Below are positions 17,561 through 27,400 of a DNA stretch of 64,000 nt, one piece after another. Position 1 is the first letter of the stretch; every line of letters starts with the position of its first letter. The notes under the pieces are model-generated. The model saw nothing but the letters and a program-made list of their open reading frames with translations. It ran no database searches and had not been told where the DNA came from. The translations under genes and the position numbers were made by a program. This DNA is from Clostridium sp. MSJ-8 (GTDB taxonomy: Bacteria > Bacillota > Clostridia > Clostridiales > Clostridiaceae): assembly GCF_018918325.1 (NCBI RefSeq), contig NZ_JAHLQH010000012.1, forward strand, positions 62,001 through 126,000. Reading direction: 5' to 3'.

Positions 17561-17712
17561 AAGTTAAAAAAGATGTAAAAATTATTGAATTAAAGATAAA
17601 TTTTGTGTTAATATCTGTAAAAAATATGTGTTTTAAAAAGTTTTGCAACGATTTGAGGAGTAAGAGTCAAAGATTTCGCGTATTTTAATTATATATCTCT
17701 GATGATAAAATA

Positions 17713-17746
17713 AACTCAGATAGTGAAAATACTTACTATCTGAGTT
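17713..17746. terminator. Terminator of the methyltransferase gene
   Basis: A 12-bp perfect stem (17713-17724 with 17735-17746) lies just after the 3' end of the minus-strand gene at 17759. The minus-strand side has a T-rich tail. Confidence 0.7.
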
Positions 17747-17758
17747 AAAATTTAATAT

Positions 17759-18373
17759 TTATTTCTTTTTGGCTAAAATGCATAACCAATGTTTATTATT
17801 GTCATAATGACTTTCTATTTCAGAAAATCCTGCTTTCTTTAAAGCATCATGAATTTGTTCTTCATTATAGATGTTCATACCATCAATTACTTTGGTCCAT
17901 TTTTCATCTCCATCATTTAAACCGTCACATTCATTACATATCATGAATATTCCACCATTCTTTAGAATACGATTTACTTCTATAAAGCATTCTACCAAGC
18001 CAGGCCAGAAATAAATAGTTTCAAAAGCAGATGCACAATCGAAAGAAGCATCTAAAAAGGGCATATTTGCAACGTTCCCTTGAATTACTTTACATTTACC
18101 TTCTTTAATTGCAGCTTCATTTACTCTTTTGGATTCTGCTACACTAACTTCAGAATAATCAAGTCCTGTTACATGACTATTATTACATTTGTCTAACCAT
18201 GCAGCTATGTTTGCACCTCCACCACAGCCTATATCTAGAATATTGAGGTTATCTTTTGATGAAAACTTTGAAAATCCCCAATTTGCTAATTGTCGGTGAC
18301 CATTGTTCATAATTTTTACCATTACTTTTCCACCAAGACCATTTGGCTTACAAGTATTTTGAAAAAAACTCAT
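17759..18373 (-). CDS. Class I SAM-dependent methyltransferase
   Basis: The 204-residue enzyme has the SAM-binding motif I LDIGCGGGANIAAW (about 47-60), an acidic residue after TGLDYS (about 74), a motif with GNVANMPFLDASFDCA (about 100-115) and the later VNRILKNGGIF block. This is the UbiE/Methyltransf_11 pattern; the substrate cannot be inferred. AAAGGATGATATT lies just before the ATG. It is transcribed toward the silent hsdS cassette and ends in its own terminator. Confidence 0.85.
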   Translation of the reverse strand: MSFFQNTCKPNGLGGKVMVKIMNNGHRQLANWGFSKFSSKDNLNILDIGCGGGANIAAWLDKCNNSHVTGLDYSEVSVAESKRVNEAAIKEGKCKVIQGNVANMPFLDASFDCASAFETIYFWPGLVECFIEVNRILKNGGIFMICNECDGLNDGDEKWTKVIDGMNIYNEEQIHDALKKAGFSEIESHYDNNKHWLCILAKKK

Positions 18374-18698
18374 AAAATATCATCCTTTCAAATTACAGTT
18401 TAATTGAATATATTTATTATACTACAATGATTATCACAATCAATAACTATAAATGATATTGTTAGAACTTTTTTTGTTTTTGTACCTGTGGTATTCTAAA
18501 GGTACAAAAAGATAATGTCACATAACAATTTATTTTAGTAGGTAGTGAAAATGACATTATCAAATATTTTTGGATGGAGAGAAGAAAAGCAAACAAGTAC
18601 AGTATTGAGGAGCATTAGATAATTAGACAGAAAGCCATATTTTTATATTAATGAATATGAGAATTGTACAATAAAAGCTATTGAAAGAAGATGAGAAA
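18374..18698. other. Intergenic region with a 10-bp inverted repeat
   Basis: GATAATGTCA at 18511-18520 is repeated in inverted form as TGACATTATC at 18552-18561, and a shorter TACCT/AGGTA pair lies just upstream. A 23-codon frame (18551-18622) overlaps the right arm but lacks a ribosome site. The repeat could be an operator for the ADP-ribosylation genes downstream. Confidence 0.4.
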
Positions 18699-19472
18699 AT
18701 GAATCAAAGTGAGAGAAGAATGTATTTAATTCAGAGATTATTAGAGGAACAGGCGCAATATTCAAGTATTGAGATTCCAGCAAATTCAAGTAAACAAAAA
18801 ATATTACTTCGTTCACTAATGAATGTTAGAATGCCCAAACCTATAGATGATGAGTTTGAGAAAATTCAAGACCAATATTTACAAAAGGTCAATGAAGATA
18901 AGGGTATTATAACTTTTGATGATATGAATGAAATACAACCAGATATTTATATTTGGAAAGGAGATATAACAAGACTACAGGTGGGAGCTATTGTGAATGC
19001 TGCTAATAGTGGAATGACTGGATGCTATCAACCTTGTCATAACTGTATTGATAATTGTATTCATACTTATGCTGGTATTCAGTTAAGAAACTATTGTAAC
19101 GATATTATGATAAAGCAAGGAAAAGAGGAGCCTACAGGTCAAGCAAAGATTACACCAGCATTCAATTTGCCTTGTAAGTATGTTATTCATACAGTTGGAC
19201 CTATTGTACAAAATATACTTACTAGAAAACATGAGCTTTTACTTGAATCATGTTATAGATCATGCTTAAACATAGCAGAAGATAATAGTGTGAAAAGCAT
19301 AGCATTTTGTTGTATTTCAACAGGTGTGTTTAATTTTCCAAATGATAAAGCAGCAGAAATTGCGGTAAAGACAGTGAAAGAATATAAACAAAAATTTAAT
19401 TCGAAGATAAAGGTGATATTTAATGTTTTTAAAGAAGAAGATGAAAAAATCTACAATCAGCTACTCAGATAA
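18699..19472 (+). CDS. Macrodomain protein-ADP-ribose hydrolase (sirtuin-linked)
   Basis: The 257-residue protein should remove ADP-ribose from modified proteins. After a helical N-terminal extension (1-75) the macrodomain shows GDITRLQVGAIVNAANSGMTG (read GDITRL and NAAN, about 90-110), Cys/His clusters CYQPCHNCIDNCIH typical of the zinc-containing subclass, and AFCCISTGVFNFP. This subclass occurs with class M sirtuins, and a SirTM gene overlaps the end by 50 bases. An in-frame TTG at 18681 is possible, but ATG at 18699 is preferred; neither has a strong ribosome site. Confidence 0.85.
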   Translation: MNQSERRMYLIQRLLEEQAQYSSIEIPANSSKQKILLRSLMNVRMPKPIDDEFEKIQDQYLQKVNEDKGIITFDDMNEIQPDIYIWKGDITRLQVGAIVNAANSGMTGCYQPCHNCIDNCIHTYAGIQLRNYCNDIMIKQGKEEPTGQAKITPAFNLPCKYVIHTVGPIVQNILTRKHELLLESCYRSCLNIAEDNSVKSIAFCCISTGVFNFPNDKAAEIAVKTVKEYKQKFNSKIKVIFNVFKEEDEKIYNQLLR

Positions 19473-20358
19473 ATTATCAAAGATAAAAGAAAAGATAGAA
19501 CAAGCAGATGCTATTGTAATTGGTGCTGGGGCTGGACTTTCTACATCAGCTGGATTTGATTATAGTGGAGAACGTTTTGAACGATATTTTTCTGATTATA
19601 TAGAGAAATATGATTTTACTGATATGTATTCTGGAGGATTTTATTCTTATGATACCTTAGAAGAATATTGGGCATATTGGAGTAGATATATTTATATAAA
19701 TCGATATATGGATCCTCCAACAAAACTATATAATAATATTTTTAAGCTAGTTCAAGATAAAGACTATTTTGTATTAACAACTAATGTGGATCATTGTTTT
19801 CAAAAAGCAGGTTTTGACAAGAATAGATTATTTTATACACAAGGTGATTATGGATTGTTTCAGTGTAGTAAACCATGTCATTATAAGACTTATGATAATA
19901 AAGAGGTCATTAGAAAGATGGTCCTTAGTCAAGGATTTACAATAGAAGATGGACAATTATTGAAGCCTAAAGAATCAAAAATAAAATTAACAGTACCTAC
20001 GGAGTTAATTCCTAAGTGTCCAAGATGTGGTCGACCTATGGCTATGAATCTTAGAGCAGATGATACTTTTGTTCAGGATGCAGGATGGGATAAGGCTGCT
20101 AGCAGATATGAGAAGTTTATGGAAAATCACAGAGGGGAAAAAGTTGTTTTTATTGAATTAGGAGTGGGGTACAATACTCCTGGCATTATTAAATATACAT
20201 TTTGGCAATATGCATATAATTGGAAAAATGCATTTTATATTTGTATTAATAGTGGGCAGGCATATGTACCACCTGAGATAGAGGATAAATCGATTGGAAT
20301 AGATTCAGATATAGCTAAGGTTATTAATGATTTAAATGCAAAAGAAGAGTATAGATGA
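19423..20358 (+). CDS. Class M sirtuin (protein ADP-ribosyltransferase, SirTM)
   Basis: The 311-residue Sir2-family protein has the NAD-binding GAGAGLSTSAGFDY (about 28-41), TTNVDHCFQKAG (about 121-132) and a zinc-binding set (CSKPC and CPRCGRP). Class M enzymes are reported to mono-ADP-ribosylate a lipoylated GcvH-like protein, with the macrodomain reversing it. Neither gcvH-L nor lplA lies next to this pair, so the target here is open. The start at 19423 has AAGGTGAT at good distance and lies within the macrodomain gene, which suggests coupling. Confidence 0.85.
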   Translation: MFLKKKMKKSTISYSDKLSKIKEKIEQADAIVIGAGAGLSTSAGFDYSGERFERYFSDYIEKYDFTDMYSGGFYSYDTLEEYWAYWSRYIYINRYMDPPTKLYNNIFKLVQDKDYFVLTTNVDHCFQKAGFDKNRLFYTQGDYGLFQCSKPCHYKTYDNKEVIRKMVLSQGFTIEDGQLLKPKESKIKLTVPTELIPKCPRCGRPMAMNLRADDTFVQDAGWDKAASRYEKFMENHRGEKVVFIELGVGYNTPGIIKYTFWQYAYNWKNAFYICINSGQAYVPPEIEDKSIGIDSDIAKVINDLNAKEEYR

Positions 20359-20725
20359 AATGATTAATGTTGCTTGTTAATTATAAAACTAAACTAAATA
20401 CAAAAGAAGCTTTTATTTGAAGTTCACGAAGAAAACTATTAATGTTTTAAATAAATTTATAGCATTAAAATTAATTCTCTTGATCTTTTTCTTGGAAATA
20501 ATGAAGATTTAAGACTATGTAGATGTACGATGCCATTTTATATTAGTTGAGAAATTAGTTTCTTATTAGATGTGACTAATATAGAGTATTATCTTAAAAT
20601 ATTATAAGGTCTTTTCCATGAAAATGTTGAAGGTATAATAATTAATATTATCCAATAAATAACTTCAACACAGTTATGGAAAAGACCTTATATTGTTATT
20701 TTCCTGTAGCAATACGAACTACAGT
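20359..20725. other. Intergenic region with cruciform element A
   Basis: Convergent genes flank this region. Its left half is featureless AT-rich sequence. The right part holds the 88-nt hairpin listed at 20604. No gene was found. Confidence 0.5.
20604..20691. repeat. Repeated cruciform element A, copy 1
   Basis: A 16-bp perfect outer stem (20604-20619 with 20676-20691) encloses a second 8-bp stem (20625-20632 with 20663-20670) and a third weaker one. A near-identical 88-nt copy with the same stem spacing is at 56004-56091. Flanks match for a few bases outside. It may act as a terminator between convergent genes, but the internal conservation suggests a mobile or structured RNA element. Confidence 0.7.
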
Positions 20726-21955
20726 TTATAAGTTATGCTCTTCTAGCCAACGTATTGCTGCGTAAGCATATACAGCACTTCCTTTTGCCAAAGCAGCTTC
20801 GTCAAATTTTGCTTTTGGGTGATGCTGAGGATAACAATAACCATCATTTGGAGTTCCAGCAGCAAATGCAAGCATAATAGATGGAACTTCTTGACTTACA
20901 TAGGCAAAGTCTTCTGAACCTGCTGATTTTGAAGCCTTTTTGTCTCCAGCCATAGCATTTAATTGACCAGCAGTAAATACTGTTGATTCTCCTAATAATT
21001 CTTTAAGATATTTTACAGTACAATTAGATAAATCTTGATCATTTACAAGAGTAGGGCACCCACTTCCAAAAGTAACTTCAGCAGTAGCACGGAAAGATTT
21101 TGCAATACATTCACATATTTCAGTCATTCTAGTTTTTAAGAATTTTCTAACCTCTTCGTCATAAGTACGAATTGTACCACATAGTTCTACAGTATCAGGA
21201 ATAACATTACCAGCATTACCTCCATGAATAGAACCTATTGTAAGAACAGCTTCATCTAAAAGGGACAATTCTCTTGCATTTATTTCTTGAAGGGCAGTTA
21301 TTATATGTGCAGAAACAGTAATTGGATCAACTCCGTTATTTGGCATAGAACCATGACAGCCTTTTCCCTGAACATTAATTGTAAAATAATCTGCAGCAGG
21401 TGCACTAACGCCTCCATCACACACAATTGCAGTTCCTGTTTTAAATGGCATTCCTGCCATAACATGAATCATTAAAGCTGCATTCACATCTGGATTTTTT
21501 AATAATCCGTTGTTAATCATATCTTTTGAACCTTCAAAAATTTCTTCTGCAGGTTGAAACATAAGTTTTATTGTGCCATTAATTTCATTTTCATGATTCT
21601 TTAATAGTTTGGCAGCACCAAGCATCATTGTAGTATGTAGGTCATGACCACATGCATGCATTTTTCCATTTGTTGATGGAAAATCTACATCTGCTTCTTC
21701 TTTTATTGGAAGAGCATCCATATCGCCACGTATTAAAAAAACTTTTCCTGGTTTATGACCACCAGCAGTAGCTATTAAACCAGCTTTTCCACATTCTTGT
21801 GGTTCATAACCTAGTTTAATAAGTTTATTTTTTACAAAATCTAAAGTATCCTTAATATCGAAACCAGTTCCTGGATGTGTATGTAGGTAACGTCTTGTAG
21901 CAATGAGTTCTTCTGAGTATTTTGTTGCTTCTTGTAATAATTCATTTGATATCAT
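20726..21955 (-). CDS. M20 family amidohydrolase (N-acyl amino acid type)
   Basis: The 409-residue metallohydrolase probably cleaves N-acylated amino acids or related amides in the cytosol. The pattern is that of M20D: RRYLHTHPGTGFD near the start, GDMDALPIKEE (about 74-84), the metal-binding MHACGHDLHT (about 98-107), PAEE (about 135) and HGGNAGNVIP. The dimerisation domain and final HHP metal His are present. GGAGGAAAT precedes the ATG. It is transcribed alone, away from the sensor kinase gene. Confidence 0.88.
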   Translation of the reverse strand: MISNELLQEATKYSEELIATRRYLHTHPGTGFDIKDTLDFVKNKLIKLGYEPQECGKAGLIATAGGHKPGKVFLIRGDMDALPIKEEADVDFPSTNGKMHACGHDLHTTMMLGAAKLLKNHENEINGTIKLMFQPAEEIFEGSKDMINNGLLKNPDVNAALMIHVMAGMPFKTGTAIVCDGGVSAPAADYFTINVQGKGCHGSMPNNGVDPITVSAHIITALQEINARELSLLDEAVLTIGSIHGGNAGNVIPDTVELCGTIRTYDEEVRKFLKTRMTEICECIAKSFRATAEVTFGSGCPTLVNDQDLSNCTVKYLKELLGESTVFTAGQLNAMAGDKKASKSAGSEDFAYVSQEVPSIMLAFAAGTPNDGYCYPQHHPKAKFDEAALAKGSAVYAYAAIRWLEEHNL

Positions 21956-22248
21956 ACTGATATTTCCTCCTAATAAATGTTTATTATAGATAAAAGTACT
22001 TATTCTATTATATTTTGTATAAAAAATGGTGCCCTTCGATTATGAGAGCACCGTTGTTTATTAAAATAATATCGTATTTTTGTTAAATTAGCAAGTTTGG
22101 TATTATTTACATAAATAATATCTCATTGCTTATTAGTGGAATTAGGCTATTTATTATATGATGGAAAATACTTAACTATAGAATTAGAATTAAAACACGA
22201 AAATAACATTATGTAAAATTATTTATTCAAAAGAAAAGGAGGATGGGT
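21956..22248. other. Divergent promoter region
   Basis: This region must hold promoters for the amidohydrolase (minus) and the two-component operon (plus). A GGTGC/GCACC hairpin lies near 22029-22053. No gene is visible. Confidence 0.45.
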
Positions 22249-23532
22249 ATGCCATCTATTAGACAGATTCACATTGCACTAGAACTATGGGGAGGTATAT
22301 TTTGCTTAATTGCAGCATTTTGCACATGGATAGAAAGAAAAAGCAGTATTAAGGGGACAACTAGTCTTGTTAAATTACAAGTTATAAATGCAGTATTATT
22401 GTTTTCTGATTCTTTTGCATGGATTTTTCGTGGAAGAGAAACAACATTAGGATATTATATGGTTAGAATTAGTAATTTTCTTGTGTTCTCATTAGGATAT
22501 GCACTTGTTATAGCGTTTTCATCTTATGTAGATAGTGTATGTGAATTAAAGGGAAGACAGAAAAAAATTCTGTATTTTGTAAACATAAGTGCCGTTATAT
22601 TATTTGGAATATTAATAATATCTCAATTTATACATATTTATTATGATTTTGATATACATAATTGCTATTATAGAAAAAATATGTTTTGGATATCTCAAAT
22701 TACTGGAATAATAGAAGAATTAATTATAGCATTAATTATAGTTTCAAATAGAAAGAAGTTAGGTACGTTTAAGTATATAGCATTATTATCTTATGTAATA
22801 CTTCCCATAGTAGCAATGATAATTCAGATATTTGTATATGGAATTGCAATATTAAATATGGCAGTGACAATATCTATATTGTTATTGTTTGCTCAATCAT
22901 TATATGAACAAGCTAATTATATGGCGGAGCAAGAGAGAGAATTGAATAATACAAAAATTCAAATTATGATGTCACAGATTCAACCTCATTTTATATTTAA
23001 TAGTTTAACAACAATAAAACATTTATGCCGAAAGAATCAAGCAGAAGCAATAGAAACAATAGATGAATTTGCATCTTATCTTAGAGGAAGCATAGATTCT
23101 CTTAATCACAATACTTGTATTGAGTTTGAGCATGAGATAGAGCTTGTAAAGAATTATTTGTATATGGAGAAGAAAAGGTTTCAAGATAAATTAAACATTG
23201 TATATGACATTAATGTAGTTGGATTTTTAGTACCACCTCTTAGCATTCAACCGTTAGTTGAAAATGCTGTAAAGTATGGAATAAGGGGAAAAACCTCTGG
23301 TGGAACAATAACAATTTCATCTAATGAAGATAAAGAGAGATATGTTATAAAAGTAATAGATGATGGTGTTGGATTTGATTTATACAAAGATAAAAATGAT
23401 GGAAGAATTCATGTAGGTATAAAAAACACAGAAACAAGGTTAAAACTTATGTGTAACGGATCTCTTAAGATAATAAGTCAAGAAGGAAAGGGTACAGAAG
23501 TTATTATTACAATACCAAAGAAACAAAAATAG
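22249..23532 (+). CDS. LytS-like membrane sensor histidine kinase
   Basis: The 427-residue kinase has six or seven predicted membrane segments in the first 210 residues, a short coiled linker, the His-kinase box SQIQPHFIFNSL (phospho-acceptor His near 247) and a GHKL ATPase domain with the N-box LVENAVKYGI and the G-box region IKVIDDGVGF. This is the LytS/YesM class, with no extracellular sensor domain. GGAGG directly abuts an ATG at 22243, which is too close. The ATG at 22249 has 6-base spacing and is the better start. The cognate regulator follows 28 bases later. Confidence 0.88.
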   Translation: MPSIRQIHIALELWGGIFCLIAAFCTWIERKSSIKGTTSLVKLQVINAVLLFSDSFAWIFRGRETTLGYYMVRISNFLVFSLGYALVIAFSSYVDSVCELKGRQKKILYFVNISAVILFGILIISQFIHIYYDFDIHNCYYRKNMFWISQITGIIEELIIALIIVSNRKKLGTFKYIALLSYVILPIVAMIIQIFVYGIAILNMAVTISILLLFAQSLYEQANYMAEQERELNNTKIQIMMSQIQPHFIFNSLTTIKHLCRKNQAEAIETIDEFASYLRGSIDSLNHNTCIEFEHEIELVKNYLYMEKKRFQDKLNIVYDINVVGFLVPPLSIQPLVENAVKYGIRGKTSGGTITISSNEDKERYVIKVIDDGVGFDLYKDKNDGRIHVGIKNTETRLKLMCNGSLKIISQEGKGTEVIITIPKKQK

Positions 23533-23560
23533 TAAGATTAACAAAAGAAAGGAAAAAACA

Positions 23561-24352
23561 ATGAAGATAATTGTAGCAGATGATGAACCTATAATTTTAG
23601 AGGAAGTTGTAGAGATATTACAAGAATTAGAACCAAAAGCTGAAATATATGATTTTTTAGTTCCAGAAGACCTTTTAGAATTTGCAGAAAATAATCAATG
23701 TGATGTAGCTTTTTTAGATATTGAGATGGGAACAATAAGTGGTGTTCAAGTTGCTAAAAAGCTAAAGCAAATATATCCCAAAATTAATATTATATTTGTA
23801 ACTGGTTATTCAGAGTATGCACAAGTAGCTTTTAAGATAAGAGCAAGTGGATATGTATTAAAACCACCTACAAAAAAGAACATAAAGGAGGAGCTAGAGA
23901 ATTTACGTAATCCAGTATCCTTTAATACATGTGATAAATTAGTAGTGCAATGTTTTGGAAATTTTGATGTGTTTATGAATGGAGTACCTATAAAATTTCA
24001 ACGTAACAAGTCCAAGGAATTATTAGCTTTTCTTATTGATAGAAGAGGTAGTGCAGTTACAGCAAAAGAAATATGTAGTATATTATGGGAGAATAGTGAA
24101 CATGATCTAAAAAATATACAATATCTGCAAAAGTTAAAGAGTGATTTAATAAAAGCATTAAAAGAAGTAGGAGCAGAGAAGGTATTCTTGTATTCTAGAA
24201 ATAATTATTCTATAAATGTTGATGAAGTTTCCTGTGATTATTATGATTATATAAATGATAAGCCAGAAGGTATAAGAGCTTATAATGGTGAGTATATGAA
24301 ACAATATAGTTGGGCAGAAGTAACTAATGCTAATATTGTTAAGGAAAAGTAA
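23561..24352 (+). CDS. Response regulator with SARP-like winged-helix output domain
   Basis: The 263-residue regulator has a receiver domain (1-115) with acidic pocket DDEP, phospho-Asp in VAFLDIEMG (about 54) and the conserved Thr and Lys regions (FVTGYS, VLKPPT). The C-terminal part (125-255) starts VQCFGNFDVFMNG and continues KSKELLAFLIDRRGSAVTA and KEICSILWE. This is the signature of SARP/OmpR-like winged helices rather than the LytTR domain usual for LytS partners. SARP proteins bind tandem direct repeats near -35, and such repeats occur right before the next gene. Confidence 0.82.
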   Translation: MKIIVADDEPIILEEVVEILQELEPKAEIYDFLVPEDLLEFAENNQCDVAFLDIEMGTISGVQVAKKLKQIYPKINIIFVTGYSEYAQVAFKIRASGYVLKPPTKKNIKEELENLRNPVSFNTCDKLVVQCFGNFDVFMNGVPIKFQRNKSKELLAFLIDRRGSAVTAKEICSILWENSEHDLKNIQYLQKLKSDLIKALKEVGAEKVFLYSRNNYSINVDEVSCDYYDYINDKPEGIRAYNGEYMKQYSWAEVTNANIVKEK

Positions 24353-24393
24353 CTAATGTAAATGTATTTTTAATAATGAGAAATATGTCATAT

Positions 24394-24427
24394 TTTGTCC
24401 TAAATTTGTCCTAAAAGAAATTATAAA
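24394..24427 (+). promoter_or_regulatory. Tandem 11-bp direct repeats and -10 box of the surface-protein gene
   Basis: TTTGTCCTAAA occurs twice with no gap (24394-24404 and 24405-24415), which puts both copies on the same face of the helix. A TATAAA -10 candidate lies at 24422-24427. No good -35 is present where the repeats sit. This is the layout of SARP-activated promoters, and the preceding gene encodes a SARP-like regulator. Confidence 0.65.
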
Positions 24428-24472
24428 ATAAAAGTATAGAAAAGTATAAAAGAAAGGTTAGGAGTGGACAAT

Positions 24473-27400
24473 ATGAATAAGGTTAAGAAAAAGATATTAG
24501 CTATAATTGTAGCAATAGCTGTTGCTATAGGGCTATTTCCTATAAAAGCACAAGCAGAAGAAGGTGGAGTTCAATATGAAACAATTGATATAGATAATTC
24601 TTCTTTAAATGGAAATGCAATATGGGGAGCAAGTGAAGAATTTAATAATGATGTAACTTTAGATCATTATGCAGCATTTTATGCTTCTAGTTCAGATAGA
24701 AATGGTGGTATAGGTGGGTTACCTATAGATGGTAAGTTACAAGTAGATGGTAAACAAGTTAGTAATGTTCCTTATAAGTTAGCTGCAGGAGACAATGAAT
24801 CAACAGCTTATGATGGTAATGACTGTATTTGGTTATATTCAGGCAATGAATCTGTTACTATGAATTTACAAACAATAGGAGCTTATGAAAAGATTTATGT
24901 GTTAGCTACAGCAGGTGGCCCAGGCGAAAAAAATTATGCTAAGTTTAATGTTACCTTAAATTATACAGAGGGTAAACCTAGTGAAACTACTTATCAACTT
25001 TACGATTGGTATGATATGAGTTCAGTTGACGGAGTTGAACAATATCCTTCAGTTATGAGAATAGAAAATTCAAATGGAGAATATACTGGAAGTATAGGAG
25101 CAGGACCAATACTTCAATCTGCAACAATAGATGTTGATAAAACAAGGTTATTAAAATCTATTACATTTAATTTGCAAGGGTTAAATAATGGAAATACAAT
25201 CCCAGACAATTTATATTGTGGTGTATTTGCTGTAACTGGTGCAACTCCTTCAGGTGCACCTGATAAGCCAGTTGCAACAGCAGCAACTGATGTTAATAGA
25301 AATACACCATGTTTTACAGCAAACTGGAAAGCTGTTGAGGGTGCTACTAGTTATTGCTTAGATGTAGCAACTGATAGAAACTTCACAAAAATTTTAGGAT
25401 CTTATAATAATACAAATGTTGGTAATGTTACAAGTTATGAAATAAATTCAGAAATTAGTGCAGATACTACTTATTATTATCGTGTACGTGCTATAAATGA
25501 TAAAGGACAAAGTTTAAGTTCAAATCGTATTGCTACAGGTTTACCAGAATGGGCAAGAAGTGCAGGGTTAACTGAAGAAGAAGCAGAATATAATCCAGAA
25601 ACTGGAGCATTAATAGTTAATAAAGATGCTACGCTTACAGGCCCTATCAATATTCCAACTGGTGAAAGCACTATAATAAGCATAAATAATAATAGCGTAA
25701 TAACAGCAGCTCAAGGACAACCAGCAATAAAGGGAAGTGGTTCAGATATTGAACTTTCAATAACTGGATCAGGAAGTATAAAAGGTAGTGATGGTACAAA
25801 TGGTAGTGATGGAACTCCAGCTATAGATTTAAGTGAAGCAAGTGGTACGCTAGAAATATCTGGTAATACAAAAATTTCTGGTGGAGCAGGAGGAAATGCT
25901 CAAGGTGACAATGGAAATGGTGGAAATGGTGCTGATGCCATTAAGGGTGGCACTAAGCTAAATATACAGGTATCAGGTGATTCTACTAATACAGAAATTA
26001 AAGGTGGAAACGGTGGAGCAGCAACTGGAAATGGAACTGGTGGAAATGGTGGCTCTGGAATAAATGGTAATAATATAAATGCACAAGGTGGAAGTAATAT
26101 ATCAGGAGGAACAGGCGGAAGTTCTGAGAGTGGAACTGCAGGACAACAAGGTGAATCAATAGAAGGTTATATATCGGGTAGTATTGAAATAAATGGTAAA
26201 GGTGTATACAATGAAACTTTAACAGTAAATACATCAGGAATTACAAATGCATCAGGAGAAATATCATATAGATGGAAGAGAAATGGAGAATATATAGATG
26301 GAGCTAATGGAATTAGTTATACATTAACTGATAATGACATTGGAGCAATTATAAGTTGTGAGGTTACTTGCTCAGACAAAAAGGGCAGTCTTGAACAGAG
26401 ATTTGAAGGTGTAATAGAAAAAGAAACAGTTGCAAAACCATCAGGCATAACAGTTGATCAAAACGGAGATATAACAGGAGTTACTTCTGAAATGGAATAT
26501 AGTACAACTCCAGATTTTAGTGATGCAATACCATGTTATGGAACAGAAATAACAGGATTAGAATCTGGAACTTACTATATTAGAATAAAGGAAACAGATA
26601 CTACTAAAGCAAGTGAATATGTTAGTGTAACTGTTTCGAAGCCAGAACCAACATATTCAGTAACTGTAAAAAATGGATCAGGAAGTGGTAGTTATAAAGA
26701 AGGTGATATAGTTACTATTACTGCAGATTCTGCTCCAAAAGGAAAAGAATTTGATAGTTGGAGTGTAATAAGTGGAGGAGTGGTTTTGGAAAAAAGTACT
26801 AGTTCTACAACAAAATTTATAATGCCTGCATCAAGTGTAGAAATACAAGCAAATTATAAAGACATTATAACACCAGAACCAACATATTCAGTAACTGTAA
26901 AAAATGGATCAGGAAGTGGTAGTTATAAAAAAGGCGATGTAGTTACTATTACTGCAGATTCTGCTCCAAAAGGAAAAGAATTTGATAGTTGGAGTGTAGT
27001 AAGTGGAAGAGTAGTTTTAGTAAAAAGTACTAGTTCTACAACAACATTTATAATGCCTGCATCAAATGTAGAGTTAAAAGCAATTTACAAGGATATTATA
27101 GTACCAGAGCCAACACCGGACCCAAGTCCAGAACCAACACCAGACCCAAGTCCAGAGCCAACACCGGACCCAAGTCCAGAGCCAACACCGGACCCAAGTC
27201 CAGAACCAACACCAGACCCAAGTCCAGAGCCAACACCGGATCCAAGTCCAGAACCAACACCAGACCCAAGTCCAAAGCCAACACCGGACAAACCAGATTC
27301 TGGAGATGGATCTGATTTAGGAGAAATAAAAAATGATACTAATCCTGACAATAACGAATATGGTGCCAATTTAGATAATAGTTCTTCAGAGTTAAAGGAC

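Larger units (their letters stand above)
17040..17566 (-). pseudogene. Silent inverted hsdS target-recognition cassette
   Basis: On the minus strand a start-less hsdS fragment begins at NFWEQRKVSEITEF and runs in frame through a complete alternative TRD (GDFLIVRSGNVGTYGI and on) to LDNLISLHQREHK, where homology ends. It continues into junk that is antisense to the recombinase 3' end. It has no start codon or ribosome site, so it is expressed only after recombination into hsdS. The boundaries coincide with the inverted repeats shared with hsdS TRD2. Confidence 0.85.

Noticed and set aside
27109-27291. Possible CRISPR array
   Set aside because: The 24-bp units follow each other without spacers and lie in frame inside a surface-protein gene.
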